Assembly (NCBI GenBank): GCA_016188105.1
Contig: JACPIL010000002.1
Span: forward strand, 1-16,725
DNA from: Candidatus Woesearchaeota archaeon
GTDB lineage: Archaea; Nanobdellota; Nanobdellia; Woesearchaeales; GW2011-AR9
Length of the DNA: 16,725 nucleotides
Direction: 5' to 3'
This document shows positions 8,459 through 14,827 of the stretch, piece after piece. A model generated the notes under the pieces. That model was given only the letters and a program-made list of their open reading frames with translations. It did no database searches and had not been told where the DNA came from. The first letter of the stretch is position 1, and each line of letters opens with the position of its first letter. Made by a program: the position numbers and the translations under genes.

Positions 8459-10573
8459 TTACCGCACTCTCGCTCCATCGTTAAGACCATGCACTTTTAC
8501 TTCTTCCAAGGGTGAGATTAGTTTCTTGCCAGAATGATAAACATTGCCGGCCTGAACAGTTATGATTAGCTTGATAAATTCCTCAAAAGTAATCTCGGCA
8601 TGAGAATTCTCTGTACCATCAAAGTGAACTTCATCTCCAGGATTTAGCTTCTGCACTTCAAGAATAGAAACATGTGCACTGTCATCAGCAGCTAAAATCA
8701 TGGCTTCGCTCATCTCTCCACGCAACTTGGCTGGTTTCATATTGGCAACAAATACTGCTTTTCTATTTTCTAATTCTTCTTTGTGGAAATGCTTTTTCAA
8801 TCCTGCAACAACTTGTTTCTTTCCTAGATGGCCGAGATCAACTTTGAGCAGATACAAACTGTCAGCATTAGGATGATCTTTCACTTCCAGAATCTTTCCC
8901 ACTGTTAAGCGCAGAGGAAAAATTTCTTTACGCACAATTTCTACTTTGTTGACGAGAAAAGGAACATTCTTAACTTTACCTTTCCATCTGAAATGGATAT
9001 CAGCAAAAGCAAGATCTTTTTCTCCCAAGGAGCCCAATACTTTTTCACTAAACTCTGGGAGGATGGGATTGATAAGAATAGCAAGATTCCGGGCAAGGTT
9101 TGCGCACCAGGACACTGCCTGCTTGGTTTTTAGATCATCCTTACTTTTCCATGGTTCTGCCTTTTGGAAATAGGCATTTCCGTGGTCAGTGATGAGCAGA
9201 ATGTTTTTTACCACAGCGTGATAATCCTGAGCAAGATAATTTTTCTTTATTTTCTCCGATAAGGATAACACTTTTTTAGTAAGAGCTTTATTTTCTGTAG
9301 GCTTAGGAGCAAGTAATTCACTATAATTTTTTTCTGCAAAAGTTAAAGTGCGATAACAGAAATTCCCTAATTTTCCGACTAAGACGTTGTTGATCACCGC
9401 CGCAAATTCATCGAAGTTAAGGTCTACATCAAGTACTCGGCGCTCCAGGTGGCTGGCGTAATAGAAACGCAACGCCTCTGCGCCATATAATTTATGGAAT
9501 TCTTTAGCAGTAAAAAAAGTTCCTCGGGATTTACTCATCTTTTGGCCATTGACGGTAATGAAGCCATGCACAGTCAATTTTGGAAGGGGGATATCCATAG
9601 CCATCAACATCGCCGGCCAGAATAAGAAATGGAAGTAAGAGATATCTTTGCCTATGAAGTGATGAGTGCTTCCTTTTTTCCAGTAGTCTTCCCATCTGCA
9701 GATCTTCTGTTTGCCAGGTTTATCACTTTGTTTTTCACAATAATTTTTAGTCGAAGAGATGTACCCGATCGGAGCATCGAGCCAGACATAGAAATATTTC
9801 ACTTCGCCGCATTCTTTCCTACTTTCGGGGATCTCAAACCCAAAGTAAGGAGCGTCCCGAGAGATACACCAGTCTTCTAGTCCTTTGTCCAGCCATTCTT
9901 TCAACCAGTTTTTTACTTCCAGCTGCAGATCTGCACTTTTGGAATTGATCCATTTTTTGAGCTTGCCGGTAAACACACTTAATTTAAAAAAATAATGAGG
10001 GCTAGATTTGATATGAGGAGTAGTTCCACAGAGAGAACATTTCGGATTGAGTAAATCAGTTCCTTTCAAGACGCTGCCGCAGCCTTCACATACATCACCG
10101 TATTGGTCAGCGATGCCGCATAATGGGCATGTGCCGCGGACATAGCGGTCAGGAAGCGTTCTCTCGCATTTTGGGCAATAGATAACATCCATATTTTTGA
10201 CATAGATGAATCCTTTTTTCTTCAGCTGGGTAAAGAAATGTTCTGATAGTTCTTTGTTTTCCTTAGAATGAGTCTTATGAAAATTGTCAAAGGAGATCAG
10301 AAAAGAAGCAGCATCTTGCTGATGTTCTTTCCAGTATTTATCGACAAATTTTTCCGGTTCCATGCCAGCTTTTTTGGCATTTATTTCTATAGGTGTACCA
10401 TGCATGTCAGAAGCGCAGATGTATAAGACATCCTTTTGCATGGAGCGGAGAAAGCGAGCATAAATATCAGCCTGAATAGCCTCTAACAGAAAGCCGATGT
10501 GCAGCGGACCATTGGCATACGGGAGTGCTGCAGTTATGACCGTTTTTGAGGTTGCTTTTGAAGGTGATTTCAT
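8459..10573 (-). CDS. metG: Methionyl-tRNA synthetase, archaeal type with C-terminal tRNA-binding domain
   Basis: It charges tRNA-Met with methionine using ATP in the cytoplasm and is a class I synthetase. Counted from the ATG at 10573 (704 residues), the HIGH-type motif is H25-I-G-F28 and the second signature is K345-M-S-K-S349. Eight cysteines in four CxxC pairs (133/136, 149/152, 162/165, 179/182) form the two-zinc insertion typical of archaeal and many bacterial enzymes. The alpha-helical anticodon-binding domain follows. Residues about 550-650 are an EMAPII/Trbp111-like OB fold (TVGKILEVKDHPNADSLYLL, then VVAGL and MKPAKLRG), fused here rather than encoded separately. About 50 further residues follow. 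The frame also opens at a TTG one codon upstream, but a TATA box centred 27 bases before the ATG predicts a leaderless transcript starting at the ATG. It is a single gene with flanking spacers on both sides. Confidence 0.97.
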   Translation of the reverse strand: MKSPSKATSKTVITAALPYANGPLHIGFLLEAIQADIYARFLRSMQKDVLYICASDMHGTPIEINAKKAGMEPEKFVDKYWKEHQQDAASFLISFDNFHKTHSKENKELSEHFFTQLKKKGFIYVKNMDVIYCPKCERTLPDRYVRGTCPLCGIADQYGDVCEGCGSVLKGTDLLNPKCSLCGTTPHIKSSPHYFFKLSVFTGKLKKWINSKSADLQLEVKNWLKEWLDKGLEDWCISRDAPYFGFEIPESRKECGEVKYFYVWLDAPIGYISSTKNYCEKQSDKPGKQKICRWEDYWKKGSTHHFIGKDISYFHFLFWPAMLMAMDIPLPKLTVHGFITVNGQKMSKSRGTFFTAKEFHKLYGAEALRFYYASHLERRVLDVDLNFDEFAAVINNVLVGKLGNFCYRTLTFAEKNYSELLAPKPTENKALTKKVLSLSEKIKKNYLAQDYHAVVKNILLITDHGNAYFQKAEPWKSKDDLKTKQAVSWCANLARNLAILINPILPEFSEKVLGSLGEKDLAFADIHFRWKGKVKNVPFLVNKVEIVRKEIFPLRLTVGKILEVKDHPNADSLYLLKVDLGHLGKKQVVAGLKKHFHKEELENRKAVFVANMKPAKLRGEMSEAMILAADDSAHVSILEVQKLNPGDEVHFDGTENSHAEITFEEFIKLIITVQAGNVYHSGKKLISPLEEVKVHGLNDGARVR

Positions 10574-10595
10574 CAAGCTCCAAAAAGGAAGAAGT

Positions 10596-10605
10596 TATTT
10601 AAATA
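10596..10605 (-). promoter_or_regulatory. TATA box of metG
   Basis: The 10-base palindrome TATTTAAATA is centred about 27 bases before the ATG at 10573. Archaeal initiation lies about 25 bases downstream of the TATA centre, so the mRNA should begin at or within a base or two of the start codon. This settles the start choice. Confidence 0.65.
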
Positions 10606-10704
10606 TTGCTGTGTGTCATTTAAAGAAAATCCTGAAAAACAGCTATCCCACCATGAAGGATTTTCTAAAATTAAAAGTAGCGAAATCCTATCACAGCATT
10701 CCCA

Positions 10705-10770
10705 CGCAAGAAAATTGAAAACTATCAATTTTCTGCGCAGAAATGAGGTAGTTTTCCGCATTTCTTGCGC
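10705..10770. repeat. Compound inverted repeat with two mutually exclusive foldings
   Basis: Four related arms alternate in orientation. Arm 10705-10718 pairs with 10725-10737 (9 perfect pairs GAAAATTGA/TCAATTTTC around a 6-base loop, extended past one bulge). Arm 10735-10745 pairs with 10759-10770 (11 pairs, one bulge, 13-base loop). Alternatively the middle forms the perfect 14-base palindrome TTTCTGCGCAGAAA (10730-10743) and the outer arms pair (CGCAAGAAA 10705-10713 with TTTCTTGCG 10761-10769). It sits downstream of one gene and upstream of the metG TATA box. No T run follows it, so it is not an obvious terminator. Confidence 0.75.
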
Positions 10771-10777
10771 TATGAAT

Positions 10778-10793
10778 AGCAGGAATTTCTGCT
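10778..10793. repeat. Small imperfect palindrome next to the compound repeat
   Basis: AGCAGGAATTTCTGCT has five-base arms AGCAG/CTGCT plus a G-T wobble. It lies 5 bases past the preceding stop codon in the direction of transcription and 8 bases before the larger repeat cluster, making three dyads in under 90 bases. Confidence 0.5.
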
Positions 10794-10797
10794 CTTT

Positions 10798-11295
10798 TCA
10801 TTTAACGAGCTCACATTCACATCCTTTATAAATGAATGCATAATCTGAAGGATGTGGGTGGCAGTTTTTCACTCCTGAAAGCTTCTTATAAATAATAACT
10901 TGGTCTGGACGACGCACTCCTATTTCGTTGTCTGTTTCGTCCCAATAAGAACAATAAATACTATTGTCGGTAAAGCAGCTAACATCCTGGTTACGCAACC
11001 AATGGATCTTCCATCCGTCTTCTAAATTCCAATGCTGTTCTGCTGTCGGCTTTAATAACTCCGGACAATCATAAGACACGATCTCTTTACCCTCCTGAAC
11101 AGCAAGTTTCACTTTAATTTGATCTTCAGTCAATGCCAGCTGTTTAGTCTGCCTAAACGCTTCTCCGGCTACTGCTTGGAGGTTAGTACGTTGAAGAATA
11201 AATACGGCCACCGCAAGAAAAATAATAATCGCAAAGACTGAAACTAGCAGGATATGATGCCTTGAAGATTTTTTAGGACTTATTGATTTTTTCAT
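10798..11295 (-). CDS. Single-pass, cysteine-containing exported protein of unknown function
   Basis: This is a 165-residue protein that I do not recognise. A basic N-terminus (KKSISPKKSSRHH) precedes one hydrophobic helix at about residues 15-35, which fits an N-in, C-out anchor or an uncleaved signal. The outer part holds six cysteines (77, 107, 115, 145, 159, 161), several tryptophans and an HPHP motif, consistent with a small disulfide-stabilised extracellular domain. It has its own promoter candidate and a 58-base gap from the zinc-ribbon gene upstream. Its TGA stop overlaps an ATG (ATGA) opening a 36-codon frame that I treat as doubtful. It could also be a component of the cell-surface apparatus encoded further along, but nothing in the sequence demonstrates this. 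Confidence 0.8.
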   Translation of the reverse strand: MKKSISPKKSSRHHILLVSVFAIIIFLAVAVFILQRTNLQAVAGEAFRQTKQLALTEDQIKVKLAVQEGKEIVSYDCPELLKPTAEQHWNLEDGWKIHWLRNQDVSCFTDNSIYCSYWDETDNEIGVRRPDQVIIYKKLSGVKNCHPHPSDYAFIYKGCECELVK

Positions 11296-11330
11296 CTAAC
11301 TATCTCTTTTTAAGAGTAGAAAGAAAAAGT

Positions 11331-11340
11331 AGTATTTAAT
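11331..11340 (-). promoter_or_regulatory. Candidate TATA box for the 165-residue exported protein gene
   Basis: Reads ATTAAATACT on the minus strand, centred 40 bases before the ATG, so transcription would start near 11309 with a leader of about 14 bases. It is weaker than the metG and rtcB elements. The intervening CTTTTTCTTTC could also act as a terminator for the gene upstream. Confidence 0.4.
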
Positions 11341-11353
11341 GTTTTCCTTAGTG

Positions 11354-11785
11354 CTAGATATCCTCATCAATATCTTCCTTAGAAGCTTTCTTTCCTTTTT
11401 TAGGTTCTTTCAGCTTTTTGGTTACAGGAATCACTTCCTTGCAATGCTGGCAATTTACAACATAAGATTGCACACCCAGATAATTTTTCCGTTTGTACTG
11501 ACCGGTTGATTCGCCTTTTTTCTTACAATGGGGACAAGTATATTTTGCTTCTATCTGCAAACTTTCTTCATGTTCTGTTTTAGCTTCCCTATATTTGCAA
11601 GCAGGGCATTCATATTCATCAGCTCTGGTCTTTACTTTTCCTTTCACAATCGGTTTGCCCATCTTGGCTTTCTTGCATTTAGGACAATCCTTCCTGTAAA
11701 CCCAGGCCATCACTTCACCATCATCGATAGAACGATTGGTAAAGTAGATGCATTCATCCATAGATTGGGGTTCGCGTAATGCCAT
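11354..11785 (-). CDS. Double zinc-ribbon protein, function unknown
   Basis: This 143-residue protein has four CxxC knuckles: C34/C37 (CPKC), C60/C63 (CPAC), C84/C87 (CPHC) and C112/C115 (CQHC). They can pair into two four-cysteine zinc ribbons. The N-terminus MALREPQSMDECIYFTNR is distinctive, and the C-terminus is a highly charged Lys/Glu/Asp tail. No signal peptide or membrane segment is present, so it is cytoplasmic and could bind nucleic acid or a ribonucleoprotein partner; that is inferred from the fold class. The ATG overlaps the previous stop (TAATG), and a strong AAGGTGAT ribosome site lies 5 bases upstream. It is therefore the third gene of a coupled operon with the PLP-type protein and the 75-residue unknown. 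From memory similar proteins occur across DPANN archaea (not checked). Confidence 0.85.
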   Translation of the reverse strand: MALREPQSMDECIYFTNRSIDDGEVMAWVYRKDCPKCKKAKMGKPIVKGKVKTRADEYECPACKYREAKTEHEESLQIEAKYTCPHCKKKGESTGQYKRKNYLGVQSYVVNCQHCKEVIPVTKKLKEPKKGKKASKEDIDEDI

Positions 11786-12012
11786 TATTGATCACCTTTC
11801 TGAAATTTTTTGTCTAAACTATTTTTAATGCCTTTGATATTAAAGCCGCCATTCTGCCCATCAAATATATACATTAAGCCTCTGGGAGGAGACTCCTCTG
11901 TATTTGGAATGATTTCGACTACACTCGTATTATACTGATGACAAAATACTTCTACAAATACCTTATCCTCAAGCAGACAGTTAATAAAACCCATGCCACT
12001 TATGTAATTCAT
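11785..12012 (-). CDS. Small 75-residue protein of unknown function
   Basis: I do not recognise this protein. It is cytoplasmic by appearance, with a mixed beta-rich N-terminal half (FINCLLEDKVFVEVFCHQY, then VVEIIP) and a basic C-terminal helix (IKNSLDKKFQKGDQ). A single compact domain is likely. It is better supported as a gene than most frames of its size: the start overlaps the upstream stop as ATGA, the stop overlaps the next start as TAATG, and a GAGGTGA ribosome site lies 7 bases before the ATG. Its place between a PLP-type enzyme and a zinc-ribbon protein suggests a partner or accessory subunit of one of them, but this is inference. Confidence 0.72.
   Translation of the reverse strand: MNYISGMGFINCLLEDKVFVEVFCHQYNTSVVEIIPNTEESPPRGLMYIFDGQNGGFNIKGIKNSLDKKFQKGDQ
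11791..11798 (-). promoter_or_regulatory. Shine-Dalgarno site of the zinc-ribbon gene
   Basis: AAGGTGAT lies 5 bases before the ATG at 11785 and within the 3' end of the preceding coding region. It matches the archaeal 16S rRNA tail and fixes the start. Confidence 0.75.
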
Positions 12013-12821
12013 AATCTTTTCACCTCGATAGATATCGCAGGTTTATTTAATCGGATGTATCTCGGACATTCGGTCCAAGGTAGATCATTATCATTACAAT
12101 ACTTTATAAGATTTTCTTTTTCGGTTTGGTCATTATACCTGACTATAACTACAAATCCTACATCTTGTTTATGGACAACCTCCGATCTTTTCAGATCTTC
12201 CATTATTTTATCTCTTTTTCTAGTCAGGAAGGATATCCTTTGCGGAAGCTCTTCTATTTTTTGTGAGATAATTTTTAAGATTTTTTTATCTTCAAGAATA
12301 GCCACATGCTTTTTCACTTTTTCGAATAGATCTTGATTTTTGCAAGAGATAAACCCTCCGACTTTAGCTTCCACTAATTTCCATTCTCCAAAGCTGCCGA
12401 CCAGAATATCTGCATACTTTCCATTACATAATTTCGTGCCGATAGAGCCGGAAACGTCCATGATAACTAAGCATTGATTTTTTTGACAGAGTTGGTAAAT
12501 CTCTTCCATGGGCTGCTCAGCAAAATAACCGCCAGGATTTTGATAGAGTAGCGCGCCGCAGGGATGCTCCTGCAATTTCTGCTGCAAGTCTTTGAGATTG
12601 ATTCTCGCATCATCACATTTCACTTCGACTACTTTCAATCCCAACTTCTTCGGTATCTTAGGATAACTTAGCCAGCCGCCTTCTTCTGGAATAAGAAGGA
12701 TTTTATCTTTGGGAACGAGAAAAATGGCAGCAGTTATAGCAGCATCACCGCGGAGAGTGATTTCTAGGTGGTTGTGGCCAGTTAGTTTCTGTAGTTCTGC
12801 AAGTATTTCTTCTTTACCCAT
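12009..12821 (-). CDS. Compact PLP-dependent fold-type I protein, aminotransferase-like (DegT-like)
   Basis: This 270-residue protein resembles the large domain of DegT/DnrJ/EryC1/StrS-type PLP enzymes. TLRGDAAITAAI (22-33) matches the cofactor-phosphate loop (family SGTxAL). VIMDVSGSIG places D122 at the pyridine-nitrogen aspartate, with GS following where DegT has the AAHALG-like segment. SFGEWK-x6-GG (143-156) has the same spacing as the DegT Schiff-base lysine motif, making K148 the likely catalytic lysine. The family is normally about 350-400 residues; here both the N-terminal arm and most of the C-terminal domain are missing. No frameshift or remnant is visible, so the short form looks intact. 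Reaction and substrate cannot be read from the sequence, and a non-enzymatic role is possible. It is first in a three-gene coupled operon (ATGA overlap with the next gene), with a TATA box 26 bases upstream implying a leaderless start. Confidence 0.78.
   Translation of the reverse strand: MGKEEILAELQKLTGHNHLEITLRGDAAITAAIFLVPKDKILLIPEEGGWLSYPKIPKKLGLKVVEVKCDDARINLKDLQQKLQEHPCGALLYQNPGGYFAEQPMEEIYQLCQKNQCLVIMDVSGSIGTKLCNGKYADILVGSFGEWKLVEAKVGGFISCKNQDLFEKVKKHVAILEDKKILKIISQKIEELPQRISFLTRKRDKIMEDLKRSEVVHKQDVGFVVIVRYNDQTEKENLIKYCNDNDLPWTECPRYIRLNKPAISIEVKRL
12020..12026 (-). promoter_or_regulatory. Shine-Dalgarno site of the 75-residue protein gene
   Basis: GAGGTGA lies 7 bases before the ATG at 12012, inside the end of the PLP-type gene. 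It supports both the reality of this small gene and its start. Confidence 0.7.
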
Positions 12822-12828
12822 AGAATGT

Positions 12829-12834
12829 AAAAAA
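12829..12834 (-). terminator. Possible T-tract terminator behind the small membrane protein gene
   Basis: TTTTTT on the minus strand lies 34 bases past the stop at 12868, after an earlier TTTTT next to the stop. Archaeal termination needs only T tracts, so this is plausible but weak. It overlaps the promoter region of the next operon. Confidence 0.3.
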
Positions 12835-12841
12835 CAGAGGA

Positions 12842-12852
12842 TTATTTTTAAT
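12842..12852 (-). promoter_or_regulatory. TATA box of the PLP-type operon
   Basis: The A/T-only element ATTAAAAATAA on the minus strand is centred about 26 bases before the ATG at 12821, predicting a leaderless transcript for the first gene. The two genes behind it use Shine-Dalgarno sites instead. Confidence 0.5.
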
Positions 12853-12867
12853 GATTCTTATGAAAAA

Positions 12868-13128
12868 TTACTTTTTAGTCCTCAATCTAATCCAGAGCTT
12901 TTTCAAAAAAGACAAAGATAAAGTGGAAAGGACAAAACCTATAGTCGGGACAATAGAATTGATGAATGGTTTTGGCAATTGAGCTACAAAGAAAAACAGT
13001 ACGATTATGAAATAAGTTAGAACCGCAATGGAAATCTTTCTAGCCAAACTTGATTCCCAAGCTTTATCTAACTCTACTTTCTTATTCCTTTGTTCAATTG
13101 CCTCAAGTCTCTTTGTAATGTTACCCAT
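12868..13128 (-). CDS. Conserved small membrane protein with N-terminal coiled coil and two membrane helices
   Basis: This 86-residue protein has a short charged coiled coil (residues 1-25) containing the EQRNKKVELDKAWESS motif. Two hydrophobic helices (about 32-50 and 56-76) follow, and the basic end KKLWIRLRTKK makes both ends cytoplasmic by the positive-inside rule. From memory the RNK/R-VE-x-DKAWE-x-S core followed by two helices is found in many uncultured bacteria and archaea as a conserved unknown; no function is known to me. It starts 3 bases after the stop of the site-2 protease gene with no clear ribosome site, so it is probably co-transcribed and translated by coupling. A role with the protease or in envelope maintenance is inferred only from this arrangement. 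Confidence 0.82.
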   Translation of the reverse strand: MGNITKRLEAIEQRNKKVELDKAWESSLARKISIAVLTYFIIVLFFFVAQLPKPFINSIVPTIGFVLSTLSLSFLKKLWIRLRTKK

Positions 13129-13131
13129 AGT

Positions 13132-14265
13132 TTATTTCTTCTTCTTACTCTCCCCATCAGCACCGATATGGTACTTTAAAGACCACACTAAGCGATGCAT
13201 GACTTTTCTTCTGGTAACAAAGCCAAGAAGTTTTGTTTTTTCCATCACCGGAAAAATTTCTAGGTTTTGTTCTGCAAATTTCTTATAGGCAGTATAGGCG
13301 GTATCTTTTTTTTGTAAACTGTTGATTTCTGACAAAGGAACGGCAACTTGTTTCACAGTGAGTAATTTTTGAACTTTAGCCGGCATGGATTCGACTCTTT
13401 TCAAGTCAAGAATTCCTGAAAAATGGCTGTTGCCGACTAAAAATATATCCTGATCGCTATCGAGATGCTGGTCCAGAAATTGTGAAAAACGCAAGGTAGG
13501 TTCTATTTTAAGATAATCTTTGGTAAGCAGGTTCATAATGGGAATTTGATTTAATGCTTCTTTAAGAATGACTTGCTCGTAACTGACCCCAGCAATAAAG
13601 TAGAGAAAGCCGCCCAAAAAGATAAACCATAAGCCACCGCCAGAACCATGAATAAGGTATAATATTACTGCTGAAGCCAAGAGGAGAGCAAAGATACGGC
13701 CGCCCAGTACAGCAATCTTGGTTGATTTTTTGAGATCATGATAGTATCCATTCAGGACAGCTCTAAAAGCTCTTCCTCCATCTAAAGGATAGCCAGGTAC
13801 CAGGTTGAATAATGCTAATACTAAATTGAGCTGGTAAAGGTAGAAGGTGATGGCAGTCAAAAAAGCATGGCCATTCAGTTTGTAGATAAGAAAGAATATT
13901 CCTGCTAAGGCTAAGGAGAATAAGGGCCCAGCAACTGCCATCATGAATTCCGGCAGCGGTTTAAGATCTTCATCGTTAATACCAGCAACTCCACCGAAGA
14001 AGAAGAGAGTAATATTTTCTACTTCTATTTTCTGAGTCTTGGCAACTAAGGAATGGCTGAATTCATGTAACAATACGGAGAGGAAGAGGAAGAAGACAGA
14101 TACAATTCCCATGGTCCAATACGCAGTAGTATCAGAACCAGGAAAATAATGTGGAAAAAAGGAAGTAGACAAACTCCAGGCTAAAATCGCAAAAACAAAC
14201 CACCAGGAGAAGTGTAATTGCACATCAATGCCGAAAATACGGAATAGTTTGAGAGTGCCTCGCAT
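13132..14265 (-). CDS. Site-2 protease family (M50) membrane metalloprotease with two CBS domains
   Basis: An intramembrane zinc protease of the kind that cleaves membrane-bound regulators or signal remnants within the lipid bilayer. The 377-residue protein has about six membrane helices in residues 20-230. HEFSH (H67, E68, H71) supplies two zinc histidines and the catalytic Glu. NLVPGYPLDGGR (N154-R165) supplies the third ligand D162 and the conserved Asn. Residues about 240-300 and 310-370 form a CBS pair, a cytoplasmic module that often binds adenine nucleotides and couples activity to energy state; this fits the archaeal S2P-CBS group. All key residues are present. The substrate is unknown: no transmembrane transcription factor or anti-sigma-like gene lies nearby, though the adjacent lipoprotein and small membrane protein are possible partners. 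A TATA box 26 bases before the ATG implies a leaderless mRNA. Confidence 0.95.
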   Translation of the reverse strand: MRGTLKLFRIFGIDVQLHFSWWFVFAILAWSLSTSFFPHYFPGSDTTAYWTMGIVSVFFLFLSVLLHEFSHSLVAKTQKIEVENITLFFFGGVAGINDEDLKPLPEFMMAVAGPLFSLALAGIFFLIYKLNGHAFLTAITFYLYQLNLVLALFNLVPGYPLDGGRAFRAVLNGYYHDLKKSTKIAVLGGRIFALLLASAVILYLIHGSGGGLWFIFLGGFLYFIAGVSYEQVILKEALNQIPIMNLLTKDYLKIEPTLRFSQFLDQHLDSDQDIFLVGNSHFSGILDLKRVESMPAKVQKLLTVKQVAVPLSEINSLQKKDTAYTAYKKFAEQNLEIFPVMEKTKLLGFVTRRKVMHRLVWSLKYHIGADGESKKKK

Positions 14266-14286
14266 TTGCTAAAAGCTATTTTTGTC

Positions 14287-14296
14287 ATTTAAAATA
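14287..14296 (-). promoter_or_regulatory. TATA box of the site-2 protease operon
   Basis: TATTTTAAAT on the minus strand is centred 26-27 bases before the ATG at 14265, predicting a leaderless transcript that covers the protease and the small membrane protein. Confidence 0.55.
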
Positions 14297-14323
14297 GTTT
14301 GTCTTCATTTAAGAATGGGAAAT

Positions 14324-14336
14324 GGAAAAGAAAAAG
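14324..14336 (-). terminator. T-rich terminator behind the lipoprotein gene
   Basis: CTTTTTCTTTTCC on the minus strand, 8 bases past the stop, fits archaeal T-tract termination and separates this gene from the protease promoter. Confidence 0.4.
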
Positions 14337-14343
14337 CTTATTT

Positions 14344-14739
14344 TTATTCTTCGTTAACTGCTGGGACTAATGTCTTATCATCATCAGGAGTAGTGCCTTC
14401 TACTTCTTTTATCCCAGGAGGAACGAGAATAGGAGGAACCCCTTGTCCTGCAGTCATATCGGCTATCTTTTTTTCTAACCGTTTAATCTTAAGTGCCTGA
14501 GCATTGGTGAGGAGCTGGCTGTTTGAAACCCGATTCTTTATTGATGGAAGAAGCAACATAGAACTTGCCTGTCCTGCCAAAGGGTTTTCATTTTTATCTG
14601 CCTCATCAATGATCGTATCCAAATCTTGATCAGATAAATTTTCTAATCCCGCCTGCAGTTCTTGATCGGAAACAGTTGGAGCGCAGGATAGGACTAAAGA
14701 CAGGGAAATGAGTAAAATAGCAATAAGAATTTTTTTCAT
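14344..14739 (-). CDS. Small predicted lipoprotein
   Basis: This 131-residue protein begins with a signal peptide (MKKILIAILLISLSLVLSC) ending in a lipobox-like LVLSC, so C19 would be the lipidated first residue of an extracellular, membrane-tethered protein. The mature part is acidic: a helical segment with repeated Ser-Asp-Gln/Asp-Leu patterns (ENLSDQDLDTIIDEADKNE), a Leu/Lys-rich amphipathic or coiled stretch (about 75-95), then a Pro-rich, probably disordered tail. No domain is recognised. The frame opens at a GTG at 14748, but that GTG is part of the GAGGTG ribosome site, so the ATG at 14739 is chosen. It has its own TATA box and stands alone. A spacer or accessory envelope role is inferred. 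Confidence 0.8.
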   Translation of the reverse strand: MKKILIAILLISLSLVLSCAPTVSDQELQAGLENLSDQDLDTIIDEADKNENPLAGQASSMLLLPSIKNRVSNSQLLTNAQALKIKRLEKKIADMTAGQGVPPILVPPGIKEVEGTTPDDDKTLVPAVNEE

Positions 14740-14745
14740 GTAAAA

Positions 14746-14751
14746 CACCTC
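14746..14751 (-). promoter_or_regulatory. Shine-Dalgarno site of the lipoprotein gene
   Basis: GAGGTG sits 6 bases before the ATG at 14739. It contains the GTG that would otherwise extend the frame by three codons, which argues against the longer start. Confidence 0.65.
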
Positions 14752-14773
14752 TTTGAGTTGGAGAAGATAATCA

Positions 14774-14783
14774 GATATAAATA
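14774..14783 (-). promoter_or_regulatory. TATA box of the lipoprotein gene
   Basis: TATTTATATC on the minus strand predicts a start near 14752, giving a leader of about 13 bases that just includes the GAGGTG ribosome site. It is the clearest first-gene example here that is not leaderless. Confidence 0.55.
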
Positions 14784-14827
14784 GGTTACGGAAAACAGAA
14801 GAAAATGAATTAAAACGGAACCTAAAA
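14784..14827 (-). terminator. T-rich terminator region behind rtcB
   Basis: After the rtcB stop, the minus strand runs through spaced T tracts (TTTTAGG, CGTTTTAATTCATTTTC, TCTGTTTTCC) without a hairpin, as expected for archaeal termination. Confidence 0.45.

Noticed and set aside
10574..10576. TTG start giving metG one extra codon
   Set aside because: A TATA box 27 bases before the ATG at 10573 predicts transcription starting at the ATG, leaving the TTG outside or at the very end of the mRNA.
10573..10761. 62-codon minus-strand frame ending at the metG start
   Set aside because: It covers the hairpin cluster and the metG TATA box, has no ribosome site and shows no protein-like composition.
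11938..12336. 132-codon plus-strand open frame
   Set aside because: It runs antisense across the junction of two well-supported coupled genes, has no ribosome site and encodes a hydrophobic, Phe/Ser-rich peptide typical of antisense reading.
14740..14748. GTG start adding three residues to the lipoprotein
   Set aside because: That GTG is part of the GAGGTG ribosome-binding site serving the ATG at 14739, and the shorter product has a normal signal peptide.
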